Assembly: GCA_026981615.1 (NCBI GenBank)
Contig: JALSIH010000015.1
Coordinates: 1 to 33,387 of the forward strand
DNA length: 33,387 nucleotides
Direction: 5' to 3'
From: Chitinophagales bacterium
GTDB taxonomy: Bacteria; Bacteroidota; Bacteroidia; Chitinophagales; S012-47
This document shows positions 15,851 to 24,438 of the stretch, one piece after another. Below the pieces are notes generated by a model that was not told the DNA's origin, searched no databases, and saw only the letters and a list, made by a program, of their open reading frames with translations. The position numbers were made by a program, and so were the translations under genes. Positions within the stretch are counted from its first letter, which is position 1. Every line of letters starts with the position of its first letter.

Positions 15851-17103
15851 GCCGGCTTTTCAGGCGCAGCCCCCGAACGGATAAAAAAGACAAAATAGAG
15901 CAGGAGCAGAAGAGCGGCAAATGCTGTCATGAAAAAGAGTGCGGCTGCCCCGAAGCGATACCAGAGCAAGCCTGCCAGCGCACTTGCCGCAAGGGCAAAA
16001 AGCGACTGAAAGCCCGTATAAAACCCGATGGCCGTGGCCGTCTCTTCGCCTTTCACCAGATTGCTGATCCACGCTTTGGAGATGCCCTCGCTGGCCGCTG
16101 CAAATATGCCGTAAAGCAAAAAAAGAAGAAAGTAAACGGGCAAGTGCACACCCGCCAGTGCCATGCCGAGATAGACTGCGGAATAAAGCAGAAGCCCGCC
16201 TGCAAAAACCCGCTTCAACCCCACCCTGTCGGCCAGGCTCCCCAGCGGAAATGCAAAAAGGGCGTACACAAGATTATAAAATATATATAGTCCCACCACC
16301 TCCGTATCGCCCAGGCCGGCATCCTTTGACTTCAGAATCAGAAACATATCCGAACTGTTTATCAAAGTAAAAAGCAGAAGGCCCGCGACCAGCTTGCGGT
16401 AAGCAGCCGGGCTCTTCTTCCAGTAAGCCACGAAAGAAAAAAAGTGCAGCGAAGCACTGCTCTTTTCAGGTGCACGGGGACGTTCCTTTTCCTTCAGGAG
16501 AAAAGTGCTGCCCACGGCCAGGAGCCCCGGCAAAAAAGCGATAAAAAAGAGATTGACATAATCCTTAGGAAAGAAATAAAGGTAAAGCAGCGCCAGTGAC
16601 GGGCCAAGCACGGCTCCGAGCGTATCCATGGCCCGGTGAAAACCGAAAACAGCGCCTCGAGTGAGGGAAGTGGATTCTGCCGAGAGAATGGCATCGCGTG
16701 CACCGGTACGTACACCCTTCCCGAAGCGATCCATGGTGCGTGCCAGAAAAATGCCGGCAGGATGACGAAAAAGACCCAGGAGCGGCTTTGAGACGGCACT
16801 CAAAGCATACCCGAAGCGAACGAAAGGCACCCTGCGACCGAGAAAGTCGGAACGCTCGCCAAAGTAGCCTTTGCTCAATCCGGCAGCGGCTTCGGCCAGC
16901 CCCTCGAGCACACCGATGAGCAATACGGAGAAACCGATCTCGCGCAAATAAAGGGGCATGACGGGATAGAGCATCTCGCTGGCCATGTCCGTAAAAAGAC
17001 TGACCATCCCCAGAAGCATGACGGTGCGGCTAATCTTCTTCAAGTCTTCAAATCTTTCGGCTAAAATAAAGGAAACGCGCCTGTCAGACGATGGCCCCGG
17101 CAA
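15847..17103 (-). CDS. MFS transporter
   Basis: A 418-residue carrier with about 12 hydrophobic segments. It starts with the VSLFTDMASEMLYPVMPLYL pattern and has GERSDFLGRRVPFV after helix 2 (MFS motif A position) and GSLADRVGLKRVF after helix 8, the repeated half. These features fit the major facilitator superfamily, in a branch often annotated as a drug or sugar-type exporter; the substrate is unknown. The ATG at 17103 overlaps the end of the nucleoside-transporter gene by 20 bases; ATG 17019 is a shorter alternative nearer the first helix. It is the last gene of the etfB-etfA-bfn-nupC run. Its stop overlaps the convergent OmpH-like gene by 4 bases and no terminator separates them. Confidence 0.9.
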   Translation of the reverse strand: MPGPSSDRRVSFILAERFEDLKKISRTVMLLGMVSLFTDMASEMLYPVMPLYLREIGFSVLLIGVLEGLAEAAAGLSKGYFGERSDFLGRRVPFVRFGYALSAVSKPLLGLFRHPAGIFLARTMDRFGKGVRTGARDAILSAESTSLTRGAVFGFHRAMDTLGAVLGPSLALLYLYFFPKDYVNLFFIAFLPGLLAVGSTFLLKEKERPRAPEKSSASLHFFSFVAYWKKSPAAYRKLVAGLLLFTLINSSDMFLILKSKDAGLGDTEVVGLYIFYNLVYALFAFPLGSLADRVGLKRVFAGGLLLYSAVYLGMALAGVHLPVYFLLFLLYGIFAAASEGISKAWISNLVKGEETATAIGFYTGFQSLFALAASALAGLLWYRFGAAALFFMTAFAALLLLLYFVFFIRSGAAPEKPA

Positions 17104-18961
17104 TGACAGCCGTCATGAAAGCAGCTACCGTGCCGCCAATTAATGCGCGGATGCCAAAGCGGGCCAGTTGCTGCCGCTGATTGGGTGCCAGTGCTCCGAT
17201 GCCCCCGATTTGTATGCCGATGGAGGCAAAATTGGCAAAACCGCAAAGTGCATAGGTGGCGATGATGATGGCTTTTTGCGAGCGGAAAGCCCCCTCCTGA
17301 ATCAGTTGCTCCATGGACTGATAGGCAATAAACTCATTGATAATCGTCTTTTTTCCAAGGAGCTCACCCACAGAAAAGACATCCTGCCAGGGTGTCCCCA
17401 GCACCCAGGAAACCGGTGCCATGGCCGTGCCGAGGATGAAATCAAGCGAGAGGCCGTCAAAGCGGCCGGCCGTGATACCTGCAATCCAGTCATTGATACC
17501 GACCATGCCTCCGAAATTCATCAGGATGACATTGAGCATATAAATAAGTGCCGTAAAGGTCAGCAGCATGGCGCCCACATTGATGGCCAGTTTCAACCCA
17601 TCCGTTGTACCGTTTGAGATGGCATCCAGGAAGTTGGCCCCGATCTTATCGCGGGGCACCATTACCGTTCTGTCAATATCTTTCCGGTCCTGCGGATAGA
17701 GAATTTTTGCCGCCACGATGGCAGCCGGTGCCGACATGATGCTGGCCGTCAGCAGGTGGGTTGCAAAAAACTGCATCTGCTCGGGGTCGTTGCCTCCGAG
17801 AAAACCCACATAGGCGGCAAAAACGCCCCCGGCAATGGTGGCCATTCCCCCTACCATCAGACAAAGCAACTCCGATTTTGTCATCTTTTCCAGATACGGT
17901 TTTACCACCAAAGGCGCCTCCGTCTGTCCTATAAAAATATTGGCGGCTGCCGCCAGGCTCTCGGCTCCCGAAAGACGCATCGTTTTGCTCATCATCCATG
18001 CAAAGACATAGACAATGCGTTGCATGATTCCGAGATAGTAGAGAATAGAAGAGAGTGCCGAGAAAAAGACAATCGTAGGCAGAATTTGAAAGGCAAAGAT
18101 GGCACCGAAACTTGGATCATTGACAAGCGTTTCGCCAAAAAGGAAAGAGGCTCCAAACTTTGAAAAATCGAGTACCCATATGAAAAAGCTGGAAATGCCG
18201 GCAAAAATATCCTTGACAAAGGCCACCTTGAGCACAAGAAAAGCAAAGACAACCTGAATACTTATCCCGGTGATAACCAGACGCCAGTCAATCAGTTTTT
18301 TATTTGAGCTCATCAGATAAGTCACAAAGATGAGCACGACCATCCCGAGCAATCCGCGCCAGACATCCTCAAAAGTAATCTGCCCGATAACCACGCCTTT
18401 CAGCGGCTCAAACTCGAACACCTCGCTCCCGTCCAGCGATTTCAATACCAGTCTTTTCGGGGCAAATTCATCGATCAGAAAGCTCAGCACCCGAAATTCG
18501 GCCGGCATGCGCCCATCGGGGCCGAGTGTAGTGACCCCGGCCGAATCACTCAAGAGGATCAGACGGGGCGCGCCCGAAACGCGGCTATAAATGATGGAAT
18601 CTATTCCCAGGGTCGTATCCTTTGCCGGCACGATGAATCGAAGGGTATCATCAATTTGCTGCCATGTGCCCGACAACACAAAGCCGTTGCGACCCCAGGT
18701 AAATGTCTGCCCCCGGTTGGTTTTTACAAGGGCCAGTTCATACTCCACGCTGCTGTCTGTCTCCTGCACATTGGATTGCACCAGTCGCCAGGTTCTGACG
18801 ATTTCCCGGTCGAGGCCGCTGGCGTGCAGCCCCTGCCCGCCCATGCCGAGCAGAAAGAACAAAAAATAAAGTACGTTGAACGGGAGGGCTTTTTTAGTTT
18901 GTCGATCGTTTATTGATCTCGTCCCGGATCCTGGCTGCTTTTTCATAATCTTCCTGCTCAA
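17084..18961 (-). CDS. nupC: Concentrative nucleoside transporter (CNT/NupC) with extra N-terminal domain
   Basis: Residues about 195-625 are a CNT-family Na+ or H+-coupled nucleoside importer: GQTEAPLVVKPYLEKM (about 342-357), GGMATIAGGVFAAYVGFLG, and the late NEFIAYQSM motif are the signatures of the nucleoside- and cation-binding helix hairpins. CNT proteins are usually about 400-430 residues. Here about 190 residues precede the first transporter helix: a hydrophobic signal-like stretch (FNVLYFLFFLLGMGGQGL) and a beta-rich domain (RTWRLVQSN...GTWQQIDDTLRF) resembling a lipocalin-like fold. This part probably lies in the periplasm. The start is uncertain: ATG 18961 or 18946 overlap the bfn gene by over 50 bases, and no ATG lies between the bfn stop and the signal-like stretch. 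Confidence 0.9.
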   Translation of the reverse strand: MSRKIMKKQPGSGTRSINDRQTKKALPFNVLYFLFFLLGMGGQGLHASGLDREIVRTWRLVQSNVQETDSSVEYELALVKTNRGQTFTWGRNGFVLSGTWQQIDDTLRFIVPAKDTTLGIDSIIYSRVSGAPRLILLSDSAGVTTLGPDGRMPAEFRVLSFLIDEFAPKRLVLKSLDGSEVFEFEPLKGVVIGQITFEDVWRGLLGMVVLIFVTYLMSSNKKLIDWRLVITGISIQVVFAFLVLKVAFVKDIFAGISSFFIWVLDFSKFGASFLFGETLVNDPSFGAIFAFQILPTIVFFSALSSILYYLGIMQRIVYVFAWMMSKTMRLSGAESLAAAANIFIGQTEAPLVVKPYLEKMTKSELLCLMVGGMATIAGGVFAAYVGFLGGNDPEQMQFFATHLLTASIMSAPAAIVAAKILYPQDRKDIDRTVMVPRDKIGANFLDAISNGTTDGLKLAINVGAMLLTFTALIYMLNVILMNFGGMVGINDWIAGITAGRFDGLSLDFILGTAMAPVSWVLGTPWQDVFSVGELLGKKTIINEFIAYQSMEQLIQEGAFRSQKAIIIATYALCGFANFASIGIQIGGIGALAPNQRQQLARFGIRALIGGTVAAFMTAVIAGAIV

Positions 18962-19493
18962 TGGCTTCGTTGAGCATCGTCTTCAGTTCATCAATAGATT
19001 TTGCGGTGTAGCGCGGGGGCTCTTTTTCTTCGGAACCGATGACGGAAGGGGGTTCCACATCACTGAGTTCACCCTCTTCAATTTCAATACCGGCCGTATC
19101 CATCACCGATTCGAAAGTGAATATAGGACATTTAAAGCGGGCTGCCAAAGCGATGGCATCCGAGGTGCGTGAATCGATATGATGAATTTCTCCCTCATGT
19201 TCGCAGACCAACCTGGCATAGAAGACCCCGTTGATCAGGTCGCTGATGATGACTTCCTTCAATTCGATTTTAAACTCGGTGAGTATGTTTTTCATCAGGT
19301 CGTGGGTAAGGGGGCGGGTCGGCTCAATCTCTTCAATGGCGATGGCAATGGCCTGTGCCTCAAATCCCCCTATGACAATGGGCAGGCGCCTCGAACCGTT
19401 CTTCTCGCCCAGCACCACCGCATAAGACTGCGATTGTGTAATGCTGTGCGATAGGGCGATAATCTCGAGTTCTATTTTCTTTTGCTCATTCAC
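18894..19493 (-). CDS. Bifunctional nuclease (BFN/DUF151) family protein with UVR motif
   Basis: A 199-residue protein. Residues about 5-140 form the BFN (DUF151) domain, with LPIVIGGFEAQAIAIAI, the TRPLTHDLM stretch and SRTSDAIALAARF. Residues about 160-195 form a UVR coiled-coil motif (ELKTMLNEAIEQEDYEKAARIRDEI), the kind that in UvrB/UvrC mediates protein contacts. The plant founder of the family was reported to have both DNase and RNase activity; in bacteria the role is poorly known. The acidic linker between the domains is variable. It begins 3 bases after the etfA stop and overlaps the next gene, so it is part of the etf operon. Confidence 0.92.
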   Translation of the reverse strand: MNEQKKIELEIIALSHSITQSQSYAVVLGEKNGSRRLPIVIGGFEAQAIAIAIEEIEPTRPLTHDLMKNILTEFKIELKEVIISDLINGVFYARLVCEHEGEIHHIDSRTSDAIALAARFKCPIFTFESVMDTAGIEIEEGELSDVEPPSVIGSEEKEPPRYTAKSIDELKTMLNEAIEQEDYEKAARIRDEINKRSTN

Positions 19494-19496
19494 AGC

Positions 19497-20462
19497 CTAA
19501 TTTTTTTCCTTAAACTTCTTCAGCGCTTCAATAAGTTTCGGAACGACCTCAAAGGCATCGCCCACAATGCAATAATCCGCATGTTTGAAGAAAGGTGCTT
19601 CGGGATCCTTGTTGATAACCACGATGGTCTTGCTCTGATTCACCCCTGCCAGGTGTTGGATGGCTCCCGATATGCCGATGGCCATGTAGAGGTTGGGCCT
19701 GATGGTTCCGCCCGTCTGCCCCACATGCTCGTGGTGAGGGCGCCAGCCGGCATCGGCCACCGGACGCGAGCAGGCCGTGGCAGCACCCAGGAGCCGGGCC
19801 AGTTCTTCGATCATGCCCCAATTCTCGGGGCCCTTCAGACCGCGGCCTCCCGAAACCACAATTTCCGCTTCTTCAAGCGGTATCTCGCCTTCTGCTTTTT
19901 CCACCTTTCTTACTTTGATTTTAAAATCGGAGTCGCTCAGCCCGGCATCAAATTCCTCTACCGCACCTTTGCCCGGCTTTTCTTCCAATTGGAAGGTGTT
20001 CGGGTTGAGCGCCAGCACCTTTATGCCGGTCTCTATTTTATAAAAGGCAAATGCCTTGCCCGAGAAAACAATTTTTTTGACGACAAAATCACCCTCGGTG
20101 GAAGGCATATCCACCACACCCGGCACATATCCCGCCTCCAGTTTGGCAGCTACAAGGGGCGCCACCGACTTGCCTGTGTAGTTGAATGAAAAGACGAGCA
20201 GATCCGCATCGCTTATTTCGCGGGCTTTCAGAATCATTTTGCCGTAAGCTTGCGGATCCACATGCTCCAACTTCTCATTTTTTTCGACAAGTATGCGGTC
20301 GGCTCCATGGCGAGCCAGGGCATCCGTGTCGGCATTTCCATAGGTTACAACCACGGTTTCCGTACCGAGTTTTTCGGCCAGCATGCGTCCGTACATTACG
20401 GCTTCAAGTGCCGCTTTTTTATAAATCCCTCCTGCGTTTTCTGCAAATACCAGTACCGCCAT
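19497..20462 (-). CDS. etfA: Electron transfer flavoprotein alpha subunit
   Basis: A 321-residue EtfA, the FAD-carrying subunit of the soluble heterodimer that takes electrons from acyl-CoA and other dehydrogenases. The C-terminal FAD domain is complete: VSGGRGLKGPENW, then GQTGGTIRPNLYMAIGISGA, HLAGVNQSKTIVVINKD and the ending FKHADYCIVGDAFEVVP. The N-terminal part (MAVLVFAENAGG) is the usual adenine-nucleotide-hydrolase-like fold. It starts 1 base after the etfB stop, as expected for subunits made in equal amounts. Its electron acceptor would be ETF:quinone oxidoreductase, which is not encoded here. Confidence 0.97.
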   Translation of the reverse strand: MAVLVFAENAGGIYKKAALEAVMYGRMLAEKLGTETVVVTYGNADTDALARHGADRILVEKNEKLEHVDPQAYGKMILKAREISDADLLVFSFNYTGKSVAPLVAAKLEAGYVPGVVDMPSTEGDFVVKKIVFSGKAFAFYKIETGIKVLALNPNTFQLEEKPGKGAVEEFDAGLSDSDFKIKVRKVEKAEGEIPLEEAEIVVSGGRGLKGPENWGMIEELARLLGAATACSRPVADAGWRPHHEHVGQTGGTIRPNLYMAIGISGAIQHLAGVNQSKTIVVINKDPEAPFFKHADYCIVGDAFEVVPKLIEALKKFKEKN

Positions 20463-20463
20463 T

Positions 20464-21213
20464 TTATATCACTTTAGCTTCGTTATGTAATAAGTCGATC
20501 AATTCTTCCGGATGCTCCGGATCGATGTACTTGCAGCCCGATTTGGCTGCGGGTTTTTCATATTTGACAATGCTTGTCAGGACGGGCGCATCTTTGGCTT
20601 CCACAACGGTCAGCGGCTTTGTTCGTGCCTGCATGATGCCCCGCATGCTTGGGATGCGGGCCTCGGCCATGCCTTTTTGAGCACTTACGACCAGCGGCAA
20701 CGGGGCTTCCACTTCCTCCTCGCCTCCTTCAATTTCCCGTCTGAGAATTGCCGTACCGTTATCCCCGATGTCCAGTTTGCTGGCAAAAGATACAAAGGGC
20801 AAGTCGAGCATACCGGCCAGCATGCCGGCCAGTGCCGCACCGTTGTAGTCGATGGTTTCCTTTCCCGTCAGAATTAAATCAAATGACTCATTGCGGGCAT
20901 ATTCGGCTATCTGAAAGGCCGTATTGTAGGTATCCAGCGCTTCCATATCCACCCTGACGGCTTCATCCGCCCCGATGGCCAGCGCCTTGCGAATAATCTG
21001 TTCGTTTTCCTTCGGCCCCACATGGATGACCACTACCTTGCTGTCACCTCCCTTTTCTTCCTTTAATTCGATGGCACGCACCAGGGCATACCACTCGTCA
21101 TACGGATTGATGATCCACTGAACACCGTTGCTGTCAAATCGGGTATCGTTGTCCGTAAAATTGATCTTGGAAGTCGTATCGGGCACTTTGCTTATACAAA
21201 CCAGTATTTTCAT
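20464..21213 (-). CDS. etfB: Electron transfer flavoprotein beta subunit
   Basis: A 249-residue EtfB, the partner of EtfA. It starts MKILVCISKVPDT and has the family blocks INPYDEWYALVRAIELKE, HVGPKENEQIIRKALAIGADEAVRV and DLILTGKETIDYNGAALAGMLAG. The last block is the region near the bound AMP in ETF beta subunits. The C-terminal arm (about 195-249) that wraps around EtfA is present. It is the first gene of a five-gene minus-strand operon (etfB, etfA, bfn, nupC, MFS), with a TAATTTTG promoter element 37 bases upstream of the ATG. Confidence 0.97.
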   Translation of the reverse strand: MKILVCISKVPDTTSKINFTDNDTRFDSNGVQWIINPYDEWYALVRAIELKEEKGGDSKVVVIHVGPKENEQIIRKALAIGADEAVRVDMEALDTYNTAFQIAEYARNESFDLILTGKETIDYNGAALAGMLAGMLDLPFVSFASKLDIGDNGTAILRREIEGGEEEVEAPLPLVVSAQKGMAEARIPSMRGIMQARTKPLTVVEAKDAPVLTSIVKYEKPAAKSGCKYIDPEHPEELIDLLHNEAKVI

Positions 21214-21249
21214 ATTTTAGAGCTGTTTGCCGGGTGATTTGAATGAGCA

Positions 21250-21257
21250 CAAAATTA
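21250..21257 (-). promoter_or_regulatory. Putative -7 element of the etfB operon
   Basis: The minus strand reads TAATTTTG (TAnnTTTG) 37 bases before the etfB ATG. A near-match to the -33 box (TTCG in place of TTTG, 21277-21280) sits at the right spacing. The rest of the 275-base region up to tilS (21214-21488) shows no other gene or strong hairpin. Confidence 0.48.
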
Positions 21258-21488
21258 ACCAAATAAAGGCAATAAGCGAAATGCGAAAAAGTGCTGCCGG
21301 CAGGCCCTGAAATTGAAAAAACGGCCGGTATTTCTTTCTTTGACCGGGCCCGAAACGGGAAAGACCCAAAAAAGAATGAACTTCGGGATGCGACCGGAAA
21401 GGGGATGCCGAAAGAATGCGGAAGTGCCGATGCCGGGCACTGAAAACGGGGAATATGAAGCGGAGCAGGCGGCAGGAATAATGGAAAT

Positions 21489-22877
21489 ATGAACAATGAA
21501 GAAGGACGGATGAAAGAAGAGAAACTGACACAGGCATTCGGGGAATTTATACGCTCGGAGAATCTCGTCAAAAGCCATGAACGGATTCTGGCTGCCGTCA
21601 GCGGAGGCCTCGATTCCGTGGTGATGCTTCATCTTCTGCAAGCGGCCGGCATTTATTTCGGCATCGCCCATTGCCACTTTGGCCTGCGCAGCGAAGCCGA
21701 CCGGGAAGAAAACTTTGTACGTGAACTCGCGGAGAAACTAAATCGCCCCTTTTACGTGAAACACTTCGACACGGAGGCCTATGCCCGGAGCAAAGGTATT
21801 TCCATTCAAATGGCAGCCCGCGAGCTCCGCTATGCCTGGTTTGAATCGCTGCGTCAGAAAGAGAAATACCACAAGATTGCCCTGGCCCATCACCTCAACG
21901 ACCAGGCCGAGACCATCCTGCTCAATCTCGCCAAGGTGACCGGCATCCGGGGCCTGCGCGGAATGAAAGCAATGAGCGGCCATCTCATACGCCCCCTCCT
22001 CTTTGCCGGCCGCGAAGAGCTGGAAGCCTATGCCCGGCAACATAAAATTGAATGGAAAGAGGACGAGAGCAACCGCTCGATTAAATATGAGCGCAACTTC
22101 ATACGCCATCGCATCATTCCGCTTTTTAAGGAGTTGAATCCCCGCTTTATTGCCGGCATCGAAGAGACGGCCTCGCAGCTCCGCTTTGCCGAAACGCTTT
22201 TTCTTGAGCGCCTTCAACAGTACAGAAAGAAATTGACGGAGCACAGAAAAGACGGCATTTATATTCCGCTCAGGCGCCTTTTGCAATATCCGCAGCCCGC
22301 GGAACTGCTCTTCGAACTGCTTGCACCCTACGGCTTTCGGAAAGACCAGCTTGCAAATGCCTTCAAAGACCCGGAGAGCAAGGGCAGCAGATTCTTTATG
22401 AGCAAGGAATGGCGCCTGATACGCAGCCGGGATTTCCTCATACTCACCCCGGCCGACCCCTCGCTTGCGGTCTTCCGCCTGATTGACAAAAAGGAGAAAA
22501 GCATTCGCTTCGGGGATGCTGTTCTGAAAATCAGACATCTTGACAAGGCTTTGGAATGGCCCCCGAAAGGAGACCCCCGGAGGGTCTTTCTCAGCGCAAA
22601 AGAACTCGAATACCCCCTGATACTCCGGAACTGGAAAAAGGGCGACTATTTCTACCCTTTCGGCATGCACAAGCCCCACTCGGATAAAGTGGGAAAAAAG
22701 AAGGTAAGCGACTATTTGAATGACCTGAAACTCAACCCCGTGGAAAAAGAAAATATCCGGGTATTGCAAAGCGGACAACGCATTGCCTGGGTAGTCGGCC
22801 ATCGAATCGACCACCGCTTCAGAGTGAAGAAGCGGGAAGAGCCTGTCACGGAGTTTCGCTGGATTCCTTCGGAGTGA
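21489..22877 (+). CDS. tilS: tRNA(Ile)-lysidine synthase
   Basis: A 462-residue TilS, which converts the wobble cytidine of the AUA-reading tRNA(Ile) to lysidine using ATP and lysine; essential in most bacteria. The N-terminal PP-loop ATPase motif is SGGLDS (38-43). Next come the HCHFGLRSEADREENFV region, LAHHLNDQAETILLNL and GIRGLRGM. The C-terminal substrate-binding domain is complete (LRNWKKGDYFYPFGM, KKVSDYLNDLKLNPVEKENI, VVGHRIDHRF). ATG 21510 is an alternative start. It is directly convergent with the metalloprotease gene: the two stop codons abut with no base between them. Confidence 0.96.
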   Translation: MNNEEGRMKEEKLTQAFGEFIRSENLVKSHERILAAVSGGLDSVVMLHLLQAAGIYFGIAHCHFGLRSEADREENFVRELAEKLNRPFYVKHFDTEAYARSKGISIQMAARELRYAWFESLRQKEKYHKIALAHHLNDQAETILLNLAKVTGIRGLRGMKAMSGHLIRPLLFAGREELEAYARQHKIEWKEDESNRSIKYERNFIRHRIIPLFKELNPRFIAGIEETASQLRFAETLFLERLQQYRKKLTEHRKDGIYIPLRRLLQYPQPAELLFELLAPYGFRKDQLANAFKDPESKGSRFFMSKEWRLIRSRDFLILTPADPSLAVFRLIDKKEKSIRFGDAVLKIRHLDKALEWPPKGDPRRVFLSAKELEYPLILRNWKKGDYFYPFGMHKPHSDKVGKKKVSDYLNDLKLNPVEKENIRVLQSGQRIAWVVGHRIDHRFRVKKREEPVTEFRWIPSE

Positions 22878-24302
22878 TTACTGCACCAGCACCCTTCGAA
22901 TCAATCGGCCCCGCTCATTCTCTATTTTCAGCAGGTACACTCCGGCAGCCACCCCGTCAAGCGGAATTTGGAGCTGAGGTGATGAGCCGGACAAATGCTT
23001 TATCTGCTTGCCGCTGAGATCAAGGAGTTCAATCTGAACTTCACTCGCCACGGGATCGCTGAAAAGCACCTGCAAGACAGCGCCCTGCCGGACAGGGTTC
23101 GGAAATACGCTCACCATGATTGTCGGATTTTGATCCAGGCCTGTAGGCAGACTGACGGTAAATTCATTTGTCGTACTGAAGGGACCGCAGGTATTGCCTG
23201 CGGCTACAGGTCTTACCCGCCAATAGTACCTGACTCCGGGAATCAGTTCGGATGTAGCGAAAAGCGTGTCCTCCACCATGATATCGATCACATTCTGAGC
23301 CATGGAAAAGAAGCGCGACACCTGAACCTGATAGCCCATCGCCCGGGAAACCGGAGACCATTGAAAAACAGAAAGTGTTCCGTTTACATAAGGGTTGGAG
23401 GCATCGGGGCTCAATTGCTGCGGGGGCATCAGTGCTCCGTAGTACGGCACTTCCGATGCCACCATCCCCTGTTTTGAGCGATTGATATAATTGCGCATGG
23501 CTGCCTTTTGCTGTGTGCTGAAGCGTGTCTGGCATTCATCCGCACTGTATGACATAATCAGTGTTTCATCCGGAACAACGGTATCGCCCACCGGATCGAG
23601 CAAAACGCTACCGCTGTAAGGGCAGTCCCAGCGATCGGCCAGGTAATCGGCCGGAGTGTCGCAAAAACCATCGCCTGCCGTTTTACAATTCGAGCCATCG
23701 GCCCGCTCTTGTTCATATTCGGGAGGCGTGCCGTGCTCCCAGCCGTTGAATGTATGCGGAACACCGAGGTAGTGTCCCAACTCATGCGCCAGCGTAGTGC
23801 TCCCTTGAAGCATGCAACTTTTGGCTATAGCTACGGCATCGGCTGACGGATTAAAATACCCGCAATTATCTGCCGCATTTTGCACAAAAAAAACATTGAT
23901 GCGATTGGCCACCTTATATTGCCTCATCATGCGGGTACCGTCTTTATAATTGTGCACGTAGTAGCTGCTGTTGTCAATATAGAGGGGTGGGCGCTCAAGA
24001 TAAAACTGGATGCCGCTGCCGCCATATTGCTCATTGAGGGCACAAACAGACTCCAGCACCATGGATAAGTCTGCATAACCATTGCCTTCGTTGGTGCCGA
24101 CAATGTGAAAGACCAGCGGCAGGTAATAGGTAATCTGAGGCTCGGCCAGCGCCCTTGTGCCGAGAGATCGCTGAAACTCTTTCAGGAGGGCCGTTCTTTC
24201 CTCACCGAGGGACATCGTGCCGCAATAATTGGCAGGAGTGCTCTGGGCAAATGACTGGAAGAAAATGAAAAATGCGGCTATCAGGGAGGAAATTGACTTC
24301 AT
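22878..24302 (-). CDS. Secreted M43-type metalloprotease with T9SS sorting domain
   Basis: A 474-residue exoenzyme. It has a signal peptide (residues 1 to about 19, ending SFAQ) and a metzincin zinc site HELGHYLGVPH (173-183) with the Met-turn at IMSY (Met250). The tail of the zinc motif and the CDTPADYL segment are typical of the M43 cytophagalysin/pappalysin family. Residues about 285-380 look like a fibronectin-III-type module (LSPDASNPYVNGTLSVFQW...VRYYWRVRPV). The last 85 residues are a T9SS sorting domain (VSVFPNPVRQGAVLQV, IELLDLSGKQIK, GVYLLKIENERG). It probably acts outside the cell to degrade proteins. It may be made as a proenzyme, with the N-terminal 50 residues as propeptide; that is an inference. 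Confidence 0.93.
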   Translation of the reverse strand: MKSISSLIAAFFIFFQSFAQSTPANYCGTMSLGEERTALLKEFQRSLGTRALAEPQITYYLPLVFHIVGTNEGNGYADLSMVLESVCALNEQYGGSGIQFYLERPPLYIDNSSYYVHNYKDGTRMMRQYKVANRINVFFVQNAADNCGYFNPSADAVAIAKSCMLQGSTTLAHELGHYLGVPHTFNGWEHGTPPEYEQERADGSNCKTAGDGFCDTPADYLADRWDCPYSGSVLLDPVGDTVVPDETLIMSYSADECQTRFSTQQKAAMRNYINRSKQGMVASEVPYYGALMPPQQLSPDASNPYVNGTLSVFQWSPVSRAMGYQVQVSRFFSMAQNVIDIMVEDTLFATSELIPGVRYYWRVRPVAAGNTCGPFSTTNEFTVSLPTGLDQNPTIMVSVFPNPVRQGAVLQVLFSDPVASEVQIELLDLSGKQIKHLSGSSPQLQIPLDGVAAGVYLLKIENERGRLIRRVLVQ

Positions 24303-24391
24303 AAATATCCTAACTATAAAATTTGCGCTAAAGTATTAAAATCATGCCTTCCTTTTTGCCATTAGCAGGATAAAAGCATCATGATAATGTC

Positions 24392-24399
24392 TAATTTTG
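24392..24399 (+). promoter_or_regulatory. Putative -7 element of mdh
   Basis: TAATTTTG matches TAnnTTTG and lies 39 bases before the chosen mdh ATG at 24439. The in-frame upstream ATG at 24397 falls inside the element, so it cannot be the start if the promoter is real. Confidence 0.48.
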
Positions 24400-24438
24400 C
24401 AGAGAAATAAATCGTTCAATACTAAAAGAAAGATTGCC

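Noticed and set aside
21738-22814. A 358-codon minus-strand frame
   Set aside because: It is antisense to tilS, whose PP-loop and C-terminal domains are intact.
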